Below are positions 8,621 to 16,835 of a stretch of DNA of 64,000 bases, piece after piece. Location of the stretch: assembly GCF_030864005.1 (NCBI RefSeq), contig NZ_CP132976.1, positions 5,022,001 to 5,086,000 on the forward strand. Reading direction: 5' to 3'. Made by a program: the position numbers and the translations under genes. Below the pieces are notes generated by a model, which saw only the letters and a list, made by a program, of their open reading frames with translations, did not search any database and was not told the origin of the DNA. The number at the start of each line of letters is the position of its first letter. The stretch's first letter is position 1. Origin of the DNA: Achromobacter seleniivolatilans. GTDB lineage: Bacteria; Pseudomonadota; Gammaproteobacteria; Burkholderiales; Burkholderiaceae_B.

Positions 8621-8989
8621 GGCGAAGCTGCTAGCGTGAAGTCAAGGCGTTAAACATAAGACCCGAAAAAAGGTGTCTTACGAAGACCCGGCAGGGTGTG
8701 TTGCAAGGCTGCCGGATGATGTTTGCCACAGGCTGCGTAAGCCGCCGATAGCGGCCGGACGCAGGATTACAGCACAGTCGGGGGCAGGGGGCAAACCCCG
8801 GGTCAACCCAGGGGCGATAGCTGTCCGGATCGCGGCTGTACACCGTCAAGTATCGGGCGATATCACTATTTTGGGGCGGATTTCCGAATTTCAAGGGTGG
8901 AACCCGCCCTTGAGATTGGCGGCCTGCAAGCCGGCCATGTGGCTGGCATGTTGCACCCGGCGGATGAGATCCGCCGGCGTGGTTAATGC
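8621..8989. other. Intergenic region between zur and the CobW-like gene, with hairpins
   Basis: No convincing gene is present; an 87-codon minus-strand frame has no family look and no ribosome binding site. Two inverted repeats stand out: CGGCGGAT/ATCCGCCG (8958-8965 with 8969-8976), just after the zur stop and possibly its terminator though without a T tract, and TCAAGGG/CCCTTGA (8891-8897 with 8907-8913). The promoter of the CobW-like gene should be near its right end at 8621-8700. I found no full Zur palindrome here. Confidence 0.4.
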
Positions 8990-9496
8990 TTAATGATGAT
9001 GATGGTGGTCATGCCCGGCGTCCGCCGGTTGTTTCTGCTGGCATTGAGGGCACAGCGCTCGGATTTCCGTTTCGTGCGTGGCCAGGGCGTAACCCGTTTG
9101 GGCGACACGTTCGGCCAGTTGGCGGCTCATGGCGGGATCGGAAATTTCGGCCACTGCGCCGCAACCTGTACAGACTACCAGCAGGTCATGCGGGGCGCCG
9201 CCGGCGTCATGACAGGCGCTCCAGGCGTTGACGGCGTCCAGCCGGTGTATCAGGCCTTCGTCCATCAGAAAGTCCAGGGCGCGATATACGGTCGGAGGCG
9301 CGGCGCCGGGGTGTACGGCGCGCATGGCGTCCAGCAATTCGTACGCCTTCAAGCTGCGTCCGTGACGCAACAGCAATTCCAGCACCTTGCGGCGGATGGG
9401 GGTCAGGCGGCGTCCGCGTTGCTCACACAACGTCTCGGCGACGCTGAGCTGGGCGCCTACGGTGTCGCTGCGGGGGGAACGGGGCGGAGCGGGCAT
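8990..9496 (-). CDS. zur: Zinc uptake regulator Zur (Fur family)
   Basis: A Fur-family repressor. I use the first ATG (9496), giving 168 aa; a TTG 11 codons upstream is also possible. The winged helix is LCEQRGRRLTPIRRKVLELL then PPTVYRALDFLMDEGLIHRLD. The structural zinc site has two CxxC pairs, VVCTGCG and ALCPQC, and the SACHDAGGAPHDLLV segment holds regulatory ligands. The C-terminus ends in HDHHHHH, a possible extra metal site. Identity as Zur rather than Fur rests on the adjoining znuCBA operon and on these motifs. A Zur-box-like palindrome lies about 110 bp upstream of the start, between it and the znu operon, so autoregulation is likely. Confidence 0.92.
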   Translation of the reverse strand: MPAPPRSPRSDTVGAQLSVAETLCEQRGRRLTPIRRKVLELLLRHGRSLKAYELLDAMRAVHPGAAPPTVYRALDFLMDEGLIHRLDAVNAWSACHDAGGAPHDLLVVCTGCGAVAEISDPAMSRQLAERVAQTGYALATHETEIRALCPQCQQKQPADAGHDHHHHH

Positions 9497-9603
9497 GGCG
9501 GGCTTTATCTGAATGGAAGACGCGCGCAACGCGCGCGAGATGCCTGGAAGGTAGCAGAAAACCTTCTTATGCGGGCGAATGCGGCGGAATCAAGCAAGTA
9601 TGG

Positions 9604-9619
9604 TTATGATATAACATAA
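9604..9619. promoter_or_regulatory. Zur-box-like operator between zur and the znu operon
   Basis: TTATGATATAACATAA forms an imperfect palindrome; on the minus strand it reads ATGTTATATCATAAC, close to the proteobacterial Zur consensus TGTTATAWYATAACA. It sits in the divergent space between zur and the small membrane gene heading znuCBA. Confidence 0.7.
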
Positions 9620-9668
9620 TGAATTCTGGCTTCACGGCTTTTCTTTGCGGTTCGCCCTGCGTTTCCTT

Positions 9669-9839
9669 ATGTCTCACTTTTCGCTTCTGCCCGCGCGGCC
9701 TGGCGCTGCATCGCGGCAAGCCCCCCCGCCCCGTTCTGCATTTCTGGTCTCCGCCTGGCGGCGCATGGCGTTTGCGCTGCTTGCCGCCTTGGCGCTGTGG
9801 GCGCTGACTGGGTGGGCATTGGATTGGTGGCCGCGGTGA
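9669..9839 (+). CDS. Small membrane protein heading the znu operon (unknown function)
   Basis: A 56-aa protein from the ATG at 9669: MSHFSLLPARPGAAS, a basic linker, then a hydrophobic segment (about residues 33-52, MAFALLAALALWALTGWALD) and a WWPR end. One TM helix with the basic side N-terminal is predicted. Its TGA overlaps the GTG of znuC (GTGA at 9836-9839), an arrangement identical to the znuC/znuB junction, which is the main evidence that it is translated. It lies just downstream of the Zur box. I do not recognise a family; a zinc-uptake accessory role is inference. Confidence 0.6.
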   Translation: MSHFSLLPARPGAASRQAPPPRSAFLVSAWRRMAFALLAALALWALTGWALDWWPR

Positions 9840-10558
9840 GCGCGGCGCCCATCACGATTGAACTGGCCGACGCGTCTTTTGGATGGCACGGTCATGCCGC
9901 GCTGAAGTCGGTGTCCGGGCGCTTTGCCGCGGGTGGCATGACGGCCGTGGTTGGCCCAAACGGCGCGGGCAAGTCGACGCTCATCAAAGGCATCATGGGC
10001 GTGTTGCGCCCCATGACCGGCAGTGTGCGCATCAGCGGCGGGGGCCGGTCCGAATTGGCCTGGCTGCCGCAGGCCGCCGAACTGGATCGATCCTTCCCGG
10101 TATCGGTGTTGGACTTGGTGGCGATGGGTGCCTGGCGCCGGGTTGGCGGTTGGCGGCGGTTTGCCGGTGTAGAGCTGGACCGTTGCATGGATGCGCTGGA
10201 AACCGTCGGTTTGGCGGACGCTGCGGGACGCGGCGTAGACACTTTGTCGGGCGGACAGATGCAGCGAACTTTGTTTGCCCGGATGCTGGTGCAGGATGCG
10301 CCGGTGCTGCTGCTGGACGAGCCGTTTGCTGCCGTCGACAGCCATACGGCAGATGACCTGATGGCATTGTTATGCGGGTTGCATGGTCAGGGCCGGACGG
10401 TGATTGCGGTGCTGCACGATTTGGATCTGGTGCGGGATCACTTTCCGGATTGCTTGCTTCTATGCGGCTCGGTGGTGGCGTGGGGTAATACGCCAGACAC
10501 CCTGAACGACGCGCATCTGAAGCGGGCGCGCCATTGGCATGCGGGAGCCTGCCAATGA
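9836..10558 (+). CDS. znuC: Zinc ABC transporter ATP-binding protein
   Basis: A 240-aa ABC ATPase starting at a GTG that overlaps the preceding stop. VVGPNGAGKSTLIKGI is Walker A, SELAWLPQAAELDRSFPVSV the Q-loop region, DTLSGGQMQRTLFARML the ABC signature, and VLLLDEPFAAVD the Walker B; IAVLHDLDLV gives the switch His. It matches the manganese/zinc importer ATPase family. Its 3' end overlaps znuB by four bases. With ZnuB and ZnuA it forms the high-affinity zinc importer. Confidence 0.93.
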   Translation: MSAAPITIELADASFGWHGHAALKSVSGRFAAGGMTAVVGPNGAGKSTLIKGIMGVLRPMTGSVRISGGGRSELAWLPQAAELDRSFPVSVLDLVAMGAWRRVGGWRRFAGVELDRCMDALETVGLADAAGRGVDTLSGGQMQRTLFARMLVQDAPVLLLDEPFAAVDSHTADDLMALLCGLHGQGRTVIAVLHDLDLVRDHFPDCLLLCGSVVAWGNTPDTLNDAHLKRARHWHAGACQ

Positions 10559-11421
10559 GTCTCGCACAGTGGGTGGTATCGCCCTTTCTTGATTTTGGAT
10601 TCATGCGGCGCGCGCTGGCGGGCGCCTGCGCCCTGTCTTTGGGCGCTGCGCCTTTGGGCGTGTTTCTGGTGTTGCGGCGCATGAGCCTGATGGGCGATGC
10701 CATGTCGCACGCCATTCTGCCGGGTGTGGCCGCCGGTTTTCTGCTGTCGGGTTTGTCACTGGGCGCAATGATGCTGGGCGGCGTTGCGACCGGACTGGCC
10801 GTGGCGCTGTTGGCGGGGCTGGTGGCCCGCCTCACGCCGTTGCGCGAGGACGCCAGTTTTGCAGCCTTCTATCTGATCTCGCTGGGTTTGGGCGTGCTGC
10901 TGGTCTCGCTGCGCGGCTCCAATATGGACTTGTTGCACGTGCTGTTCGGCACGGTGTTGGGGCTGGATGATGCGTCGCTGCTGCTGGTCACCATCACGGC
11001 CAGCGTGACCCTGCTGGTGCTGGCCGCCATCTACCGCTTGCTGGTAGCCGAATGTCTGGACCCGGGGTTTCTGCGCGCAAGCGGCGGAAGCGGCGGTTGG
11101 GTCCATATGGGGTTTCTGGTGCTGGTTGTCGTCAACCTGGTCGCAGGCTTCCAGGTGCTGGGCACCCTGATGGTGGTCGGCATCATGATGCTGCCGGCCG
11201 CTGCTGCACGATTCTGGGTCCGCTCGGCGGCCAAACAGATCCCGCTTGCCGCGGGTGTCGGCGTATTGGCCTCGGTCAGCGGCCTGCTCGTTTCTTATCA
11301 CTTCAATGTGCCGGCCTCGCCCTCGATCATTCTGGCGGCTGGCGTCTGTTACCTGTTTTCCATCGTAGGCGGTCCGCAAGGCGGGCTGCTGCGGGCGTCG
11401 CGCCGTACGCGCCGGGCCTGA
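10555..11421 (+). CDS. znuB: Zinc ABC transporter permease
   Basis: A 288-aa integral membrane protein of the ABC-3 permease family, started at the ATG of the ATGA overlap with znuC. It has seven to nine hydrophobic segments. The family block RMSLMGDAMSHAILPGVAAGF lies near residue 40, and GTVLGLDDASLLL and GTLMVVGIMMLPAAAARFW follow in the usual order. It forms the membrane channel of the zinc importer. ZnuA follows after 19 bp with its own ribosome binding site (AGGAG). Confidence 0.93.
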   Translation: MSLAQWVVSPFLDFGFMRRALAGACALSLGAAPLGVFLVLRRMSLMGDAMSHAILPGVAAGFLLSGLSLGAMMLGGVATGLAVALLAGLVARLTPLREDASFAAFYLISLGLGVLLVSLRGSNMDLLHVLFGTVLGLDDASLLLVTITASVTLLVLAAIYRLLVAECLDPGFLRASGGSGGWVHMGFLVLVVVNLVAGFQVLGTLMVVGIMMLPAAAARFWVRSAAKQIPLAAGVGVLASVSGLLVSYHFNVPASPSIILAAGVCYLFSIVGGPQGGLLRASRRTRRA

Positions 11422-11440
11422 GTTCATTAGGAGATTCGCT

Positions 11441-12412
11441 ATGCGTTCCATTCTGCCTGCGCGCCGCCGCGCGCTCTTGGCCGTGGCCGGCCTGTGCCTG
11501 TCGGCCGCCTTTGGCGTGTCGCATGCCGCCGAGCCATTGAAGGCCGTGGCCAGCTTTTCCATCCTGGGGGATATCGTGCGCGAAGTGGGGGGGAATGATG
11601 TCAGCCTGACAACGCTGGTCGGACCCGATGGTGATGCGCACGAATATGAACCCACGCCGGGGGATGCGAAAAAATTGTCCGCTGCTCGCGTGCTGTTTGT
11701 GAACGGTCTGGATTTCGAGACTTGGTTGCCCAGGCTGCAGAAGGCCTCAGGGTTTGCGGGGCAGACTGTGGTCGCGTCGCAAGGTGTGACGCCGCGCAAG
11801 TTTGCGGGCCATGGCGATGACAAGCATGACGATCACGATCATGGCCACGCTCACGACCACAAAGACGATCATCACTCTCATGGCGACTTGGATCCCCATG
11901 CCTGGCAGAGCCTGGCCAATGGCGTGATCTATGCGCGCAACGTGGCGGAAGGTCTGGCCGCTGCCGACCCGGCGCACGCGGACGCTTATCGTCAGCGCGC
12001 CCAGGCGTATATTGCGCGGCTGCAAACGCTGGACGCCACCGCGAAGAGTACGTTTTCCGCCATTCCCGCAGAGCGCCGCAAGGTCGTGACTTCACACGAC
12101 GCGTTCGGCTATTTCGGCGATGCCTACGGTGTGACTTTTATTTCGGCAATGGGCGTGTCGACGGACGCCGAGCCATCGGCAGGCGAAGTGGCCAGCATCA
12201 TCGAACAGGTCAAACGCGAGCGCGTGCCTGCGGTGTTTGTTGAGAACATCACCAGCCCAAAACTGGTGCAGCAAATTGCGCGCGAGACGGGCGCCAAGGT
12301 GGGTGGTACGCTTTATTCCGATGCGTTGTCCAAGCCCGGACAATCCGGCGCCACTTATCTGGAAATGTTTGAATGGAACGTACGTCAACTCGCCGCGGCC
12401 TTGCAGCCCTGA
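11441..12412 (+). CDS. znuA: Periplasmic zinc-binding protein of the Znu importer
   Basis: A 323-aa cluster A-I solute-binding protein with a signal peptide ending at SHAAEP. The metal-ligand segments are GDAHEYEPTPGDAKKL (first His), DLDPHAWQSLANG (second His) and the third in VTSHDAFGYFGDAYG. A His/Asp-rich loop around residues 125-150 (DDHDHGHAHDHKDDHHSHG) is the hallmark of zinc rather than manganese receptors. It delivers Zn2+ to ZnuBC. Its 3' end overlaps the next gene by 40 bp in another frame, so the operon continues. Confidence 0.94.
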   Translation: MRSILPARRRALLAVAGLCLSAAFGVSHAAEPLKAVASFSILGDIVREVGGNDVSLTTLVGPDGDAHEYEPTPGDAKKLSAARVLFVNGLDFETWLPRLQKASGFAGQTVVASQGVTPRKFAGHGDDKHDDHDHGHAHDHKDDHHSHGDLDPHAWQSLANGVIYARNVAEGLAAADPAHADAYRQRAQAYIARLQTLDATAKSTFSAIPAERRKVVTSHDAFGYFGDAYGVTFISAMGVSTDAEPSAGEVASIIEQVKRERVPAVFVENITSPKLVQQIARETGAKVGGTLYSDALSKPGQSGATYLEMFEWNVRQLAAALQP

Positions 12413-13056
12413 CCGCCGCGACGGCCTTGCTGGCGGCAGGCGCCGCCAGCGCGCACCCGCATATGTGGATCGATGCGCGTGCGGCGATTGAAGTGGATGC
12501 GGACAAGCGCATTACCGCCGTCCGGCAGGTCTGGTTGTTTGATGAAATGTTTGGCGCCTACGCGACACAAGGCATGAAGAAGGGCCGCGACGGTTCGTTG
12601 CGGCCCGATGCTCTTGAAGGCATGGCGCGGGACTGGATGACGGCGTTGGGTGAGCCGATTTCGCACTACTTCACGCGAGTCACGGTGGACGGCAAGATGG
12701 CGGCCTTCGCGGCGCCACGCGACGCGCGCGTCGACTGGAACCCGAAGACCACGCGGTTGACGCTGTCCTTCACTTTGCCGCTGGCCCAGCCGCTTGCGTT
12801 GGGCGCGGATGGGGCGCAGGTGGATATCTACGATCCCACCTATTTTGTGGCGTATGCCTTTGACGCAAAGGGCGCCGTGTCGTTGGCCGGCCCGCAAGCC
12901 GCCGCGTGCACCACCGCTTATCGCAAGCCCAAGGAATTGGATTGGAAGACCATGCAGCAATTGGCCGAAATTCCGGCCGACCCCGACGCGTTGCCGGACG
13001 AACTGTTTGCCATCACCAAGGGGCTGACGCATCGCATCGAGGTGCGATGCCCGTAG
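12373..13056 (+). CDS. DUF1007 family exported protein
   Basis: A 227-aa protein with a signal peptide (about 1-27, cleaved after GAASA) leaving mature HPHMWIDARAAIEV, the His-Pro-His start typical of DUF1007. IYDPTYFVAYAF and the final HRIEVRCP are other conserved parts. Function is not established; such genes commonly sit next to NicO-type transporters, and the exposed N-terminal His after cleavage could bind metal. It overlaps znuA by 40 bp and the next gene by 10 bp, so it is probably part of the zinc operon. Confidence 0.8.
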   Translation: MERTSTRRGLAALTAATALLAAGAASAHPHMWIDARAAIEVDADKRITAVRQVWLFDEMFGAYATQGMKKGRDGSLRPDALEGMARDWMTALGEPISHYFTRVTVDGKMAAFAAPRDARVDWNPKTTRLTLSFTLPLAQPLALGADGAQVDIYDPTYFVAYAFDAKGAVSLAGPQAAACTTAYRKPKELDWKTMQQLAEIPADPDALPDELFAITKGLTHRIEVRCP

Positions 13057-14153
13057 CTCGGGTCCGTGCCGCAGCCTTGCTGTCCGTGCTGTTGTTGTGC
13101 AGTGGCGTGGCGTGGATGGGCGCAGCAGTTGCCCAGGGGGCGCATCCCTTTGGCGTGCCGGAAAGCAGCGCGGGCATGGGCGGGCCAGGGTGGCTGGCCA
13201 GTTTCTTTGGCCAGGTGTCCGTGTGGCAGAGCCATTTTTATAGGCAACTGACTGGAGCCGTGCGCGCCTGGCAGGCAGAGGGCGGCGCGGCCTGGACTTT
13301 GATTGGACTGTCTTTCGCCTATGGCGTGTTTCATGCGCTGGGCCCCGGCCATGGCAAGGCAGTCATTTCGTCTTATGTGTTGGCCAATCGGCAAACCGCC
13401 CGCAATGGCGCGCTGCTGGCGTTGGCGTCGGCGCTGATCCAGGCGGTGGTGGCAATCCTGATGGTGGCGGTACTGGCGCTGGTGTTCAACGCCACGGCCG
13501 CCACCATGAACAATGCCACGCGCTGGCTTGAGCTGGCGTCGTATGCGTTGGTCACGCTGCTGGGGGCTTGGCTGGTCTGGATCAAAGCGATTCGGCCGTT
13601 GCTGCGGCGGCGACCTGCGATGGCCGCCACGCCAGTGGCTACGCCTGTGTTGAAGGGCGCTGCGGCGCTGCGGGCAATCACGGTGCAAGCGCAGGCGCCG
13701 CACGCGGCTGGCAATGGGGGGCAACACGCCCACGTCGACGCACATCACCCCGACCATCATCACGATCACGACTGCGGTTGCGGACACGCCCATGTGCCCG
13801 ACCCGGAACAGGTAGCGGGGCCGATGAATTGGCGGCGGGCCGGTTCGGCGATTCTGGCTGTGGGTTTGCGGCCGTGTAGCGGCGCGCTGATCGTGCTGGT
13901 GTTCGCCTTGTCGCAAGGCTTTTTCTTAGCGGGTGTGGCGTCCGCCTTGGCAATGGGGCTGGGCACGGGGCTGACGGTGGCGGCGCTGGCCTGCCTGGCG
14001 GTCGCGGCCGGTGGCGCGGCCACACGCTTGGGCAGCCGGCTGTCCGGCACGGGCGCTGCACGGTTGCGCTACAGCGTGGAAGCGCTTGCGGCGTTGGCGG
14101 TGCTGTTGCTTGGGCTCCTGCTCTTGGGCGGCATGGTGGCCGGCGGGGGCTGA
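13047..14153 (+). CDS. NicO/RcnA-type metal transporter
   Basis: A 368-aa membrane protein, started at the ATG overlapping the DUF1007 stop. After a signal-like N-terminus there are about six TM segments. FHALGPGHGKAVISSYVL is the HxxxGPGHGK motif of the NicO family, and GLRPCSGALIVLVFALSQG is the second conserved motif. A His-rich cytoplasmic loop (about 224-254, HVDAHHPDHHHDHDCGCGHAH) separates the two halves, as in RcnA. Known members export or import Ni/Co. Position at the end of a Zur-controlled uptake operon suggests zinc, but this is inference. Confidence 0.82.
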   Translation: MPVARVRAAALLSVLLLCSGVAWMGAAVAQGAHPFGVPESSAGMGGPGWLASFFGQVSVWQSHFYRQLTGAVRAWQAEGGAAWTLIGLSFAYGVFHALGPGHGKAVISSYVLANRQTARNGALLALASALIQAVVAILMVAVLALVFNATAATMNNATRWLELASYALVTLLGAWLVWIKAIRPLLRRRPAMAATPVATPVLKGAAALRAITVQAQAPHAAGNGGQHAHVDAHHPDHHHDHDCGCGHAHVPDPEQVAGPMNWRRAGSAILAVGLRPCSGALIVLVFALSQGFFLAGVASALAMGLGTGLTVAALACLAVAAGGAATRLGSRLSGTGAARLRYSVEALAALAVLLLGLLLLGGMVAGGG

Positions 14154-14157
14154 CGCG

Positions 14158-15189
14158 TCAGGACTTGCGGCCGGCCCGTGGGTGCGCCTGATCGTAGGCC
14201 TTGGCCAGATGCTGGAAATCCAGGCGGGTGTAGATCTGGGTCGTCGAGATATTGGCGTGACCGAGCATTTCTTGCACGGCACGCAGATCCTGGGTGGATT
14301 GCAGGACGTGGCTGGCAAAGCTGTGGCGCAGCACGTGCGGGTGCACGTGCGTGGGCAGGCCGGCTTCTTGTGCGATGTGCGCCAATTGCAACTGCACGAC
14401 TCGCGGCGAGATACGCCGCCCGCGAGCGCCCAGGAACAAAGCTGCCGCGTCCTCGGGTTGGGAGGTGGCGGGCGCCAGTTGCGGACGCGCGTCCAGCCAT
14501 TTGCGCAAGGCTGCCACGGCAGTTTGACCGACGGGTACGGAACGGCGTTTCCCGCCCTTGCCCAGCACTTCAACTTCAGCCTCTTCCAGCTTCAGCCAGC
14601 CGCGTGATTCATAGTCGGCAGAGCGCGTATAGCGCAGATCCAGCCCGACCAACTCGGATAGCCGCAGTCCGCTGGAATACAGCAATTCAAACATGGCCTG
14701 GTCGCGCAGCGCAGCGGGTTCGGTCGCAAGGCGGGCCGGGGGGCGGTCCAGCAACGCCTGGGTTTGTTCGACGGATAGCGCCTTGGGCAAGCCGCGTGGG
14801 GCCTTGGGCGCACGCACGCCAGCCACGGGATTGCCGGCCAACGGCGTGCCGGTCAGCTCAAGAGCAGGCGCCCACCATTGATAGAAGCCGCGCCAGGCGG
14901 CCAGGGTGCGGGCCAGGCTGCGAGGGCCGCGGCCCTGGGCGTGCAAACGTGCGACGAACTGGCGGATGTGGCCGTTGGAAATCTTGTCCAGCGGCAGGCG
15001 GGCGCGGCCGGCGAGTTCGTGCAGGAAGTGCAATTCGCGGCGGTACCCGTCCAGCGTGTGGGGGGAATAGCGGCGGTTGGTTTCCAGATGCCGCAGCCAG
15101 GCGCACATCGGATCGGGCAGGGCGGAGGCCGAACTCGATTCGGCCTGCGGAGCGTCGGGCGGGTTCACGTCTGGCTTTGCATTGCTCAT
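14158..15189 (-). CDS. xerC: Tyrosine recombinase XerC
   Basis: A 343-aa tyrosine recombinase with an N-terminal SAM-like core-binding domain (about 28-115) and a catalytic domain. Catalytic residues are visible: Arg176 (SGLRLSEL), Lys211 (GKGGKRR), His285 and Arg288 (HPHVLRHSF), His311 (LGHANIS) and nucleophile Tyr320 (IYTRLDF). It resolves chromosome dimers at dif together with XerD. The N-terminal 27 residues are a variable extension. Location after DUF484 and dapF is the usual dapF-DUF484-xerC order of proteobacteria, which supports XerC over a phage integrase. Confidence 0.94.
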   Translation of the reverse strand: MSNAKPDVNPPDAPQAESSSASALPDPMCAWLRHLETNRRYSPHTLDGYRRELHFLHELAGRARLPLDKISNGHIRQFVARLHAQGRGPRSLARTLAAWRGFYQWWAPALELTGTPLAGNPVAGVRAPKAPRGLPKALSVEQTQALLDRPPARLATEPAALRDQAMFELLYSSGLRLSELVGLDLRYTRSADYESRGWLKLEEAEVEVLGKGGKRRSVPVGQTAVAALRKWLDARPQLAPATSQPEDAAALFLGARGRRISPRVVQLQLAHIAQEAGLPTHVHPHVLRHSFASHVLQSTQDLRAVQEMLGHANISTTQIYTRLDFQHLAKAYDQAHPRAGRKS

Positions 15190-15212
15190 GTTCGCCCGCC
15201 CTGCGTGTTGCG

Positions 15213-15890
15213 CTAGGCCTTCGGGGAGGCCGGATTCAGCCGGTGCAGCGCGGCCGAAGCCAGTTGGCCGATGGATTCCAGGAATGCCGTGCCCATTTCA
15301 GGGGTGAAGCGTTCGGCGTCGTCCGAGCCCAAGACCAGCAGACCGACGGCTGGGCCGTCGGCTTCCAGGCGCAGCGGCACCAGGGCCAGCGACTTGGGGC
15401 GGCTGTCGAGCCAGCCAGCCGCTTCAAAGTCAGTGTCGGTGCCGCAGTACGGCGTCTTCAGGCTGTCGGTGAAGGTGCGCACGTCTTGCGAAACGGGTTC
15501 GCCATAACCGGTAGCTGGCTGGTCGGACAGATTCCACAGGCGCAGCGCCACGTGGTTCAGGTCGAACTGTTCCGCCAAGCCCAACGCGATTTCACCGGGT
15601 ACGCGCTGCGCGTCGTTTTCCGACAGCAGCCGGCTGCACCACTTGGCGACGTGTGTACCGATGCTTTCATTGGCATTGGCGTTGCGCACGAGTTCGTTCA
15701 AGCGCCATTCCAATTCGCGGTTGCGTTCGCGCAGCGTCAGAATCTGGCGTTCACCCAACGAGATGGCGCGCGAGCCGTGCGGATGCGGCACCTGCAAGGT
15801 CGCGAAGACTTCAGCGTGCTCGTCGAAAAAGCCGGGATGTTCTTGCAGGAAGGCGGCGATGTTCTGAGCGGTGAAAGCGGTATCAGTCAT
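15213..15890 (-). CDS. DUF484 family GAF-like protein
   Basis: A 225-aa protein matching DUF484: N-terminal IAAFLQEHPGFFDEHAEVFATLQVPHPHGSRAISLGERQILTLRERNRELEWRLNELV (approximate residues 9-67), with a short coiled coil, followed by a GAF-like domain. The precise function is unknown; the family is nearly always between dapF and xerC, as here. It starts 5 bp downstream of the dapF stop, so the genes are cotranscribed. Confidence 0.9.
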   Translation of the reverse strand: MTDTAFTAQNIAAFLQEHPGFFDEHAEVFATLQVPHPHGSRAISLGERQILTLRERNRELEWRLNELVRNANANESIGTHVAKWCSRLLSENDAQRVPGEIALGLAEQFDLNHVALRLWNLSDQPATGYGEPVSQDVRTFTDSLKTPYCGTDTDFEAAGWLDSRPKSLALVPLRLEADGPAVGLLVLGSDDAERFTPEMGTAFLESIGQLASAALHRLNPASPKA

Positions 15891-15894
15891 AGGG

Positions 15895-16788
15895 TCAGCG
15901 GTTCAGCGCCATGGAGAAGACGAGCTTGTCGATGTCGACTTGCCCCGTGAAGACGGACTCGGCTGGGCCCGTCATGCGCAGTTGTTCGCCGTTCCAGGCG
16001 ATGGTGAGCACGCCGCCGCGCGTTTGCACGCGAACGGGGGACTCAAGCAGGCCGCGGCGGATGCCTGCGGCGACTGCGGCGCAGGCGCCGGTGCCGCAAG
16101 CCAGGGTTTCGCCCGCGCCGCGTTCAAACACGCGCAGGCGGATATTGTGGCGGTCCACCACTTGCATGAACCCGGCGTTGACCCGGCGCGCGAAGCGCGG
16201 ATGGGTTTCGATCAACGGTCCCAGGATGGCGACGGGAGCCGTGTCGACGTTGTCCACAACCTGCACCGCGTGCGGATTGGAGATGGCCACGGCGGACAGC
16301 AGGACTGTGGCCGGCAGACCGGCGGGCGCGTCCAGCGGCAATTCCCACAGCGTGTCTTCGCCTTCGCGTTGCGAAGCCAGGCCAGCGGTGTCAAAGGGCA
16401 GGGCGGGGGGATCGAATCGGGTGCTGCCCATTTCGACCGTGACTTGCTCATCGTCGCCTTCGTCCAGAACGAGGATGCCCGTGGCGATTTCAGCGCGCAG
16501 CGGGTTGCGGTCGGATAGGCCTTGTTCGTGCACGAAACGCACGAAGCAACGCGCGCCGTTGCCGCAGTGTTCGACCTCGCTGCCGTCCGAATTGAAAATG
16601 CGGTAGCGGAAGTCGGCGTCTGGCCGGGTGGCGCGTTCAACCAGCAAGATCTGGTCGGCGCCGATGCCAAAGTGCCGGTCGCCCAACGCGCGTGCGCGTT
16701 CGGGCGTCATTTCGATGGTCTGGCGGACCCCGTCGAGCACGACGAAATCGTTGCCAGCGCCATGCATTTTGGTGAAGTTCCAGTTCAT
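15895..16788 (-). CDS. dapF: Diaminopimelate epimerase
   Basis: I place the start at the ATG at 16788 (297 aa), which gives the standard N-terminus [20 protein letters not shown]; 17 further residues are possible in frame but do not resemble the family. The two catalytic cysteines lie in [12 protein letters not shown] and in [15 protein letters not shown]. It interconverts LL- and meso-diaminopimelate for lysine and peptidoglycan synthesis, in the cytosol. It precedes DUF484 and xerC on the same strand. Confidence 0.95.
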   Translation of the reverse strand: MNWNFTKMHGAGNDFVVLDGVRQTIEMTPERARALGDRHFGIGADQILLVERATRPDADFRYRIFNSDGSEVEHCGNGARCFVRFVHEQGLSDRNPLRAEIATGILVLDEGDDEQVTVEMGSTRFDPPALPFDTAGLASQREGEDTLWELPLDAPAGLPATVLLSAVAISNPHAVQVVDNVDTAPVAILGPLIETHPRFARRVNAGFMQVVDRHNIRLRVFERGAGETLACGTGACAAVAAGIRRGLLESPVRVQTRGGVLTIAWNGEQLRMTGPAESVFTGQVDIDKLVFSMALNR

Positions 16789-16835
16789 CACCGGATTATC
16801 GCCCATTATTGGAGCCCAGGCGCCCCGCCAGCCGT

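Noticed and set aside
7421..8653. 410-codon plus-strand frame antisense to the CobW-like gene
   Set aside because: Its hydrophobic MVMVMV stretch is only the complement of the His/Asp codon repeat.
8631..8894. 87-codon minus-strand ORF upstream of the CobW-like gene
   Set aside because: No family features, Cys/Pro-rich random look and no ribosome binding site.
14158..15189. xerC as an integrase of a mobile island
   Set aside because: The dapF-DUF484-xerC order is the normal chromosomal one, and no att repeats or cargo were seen.
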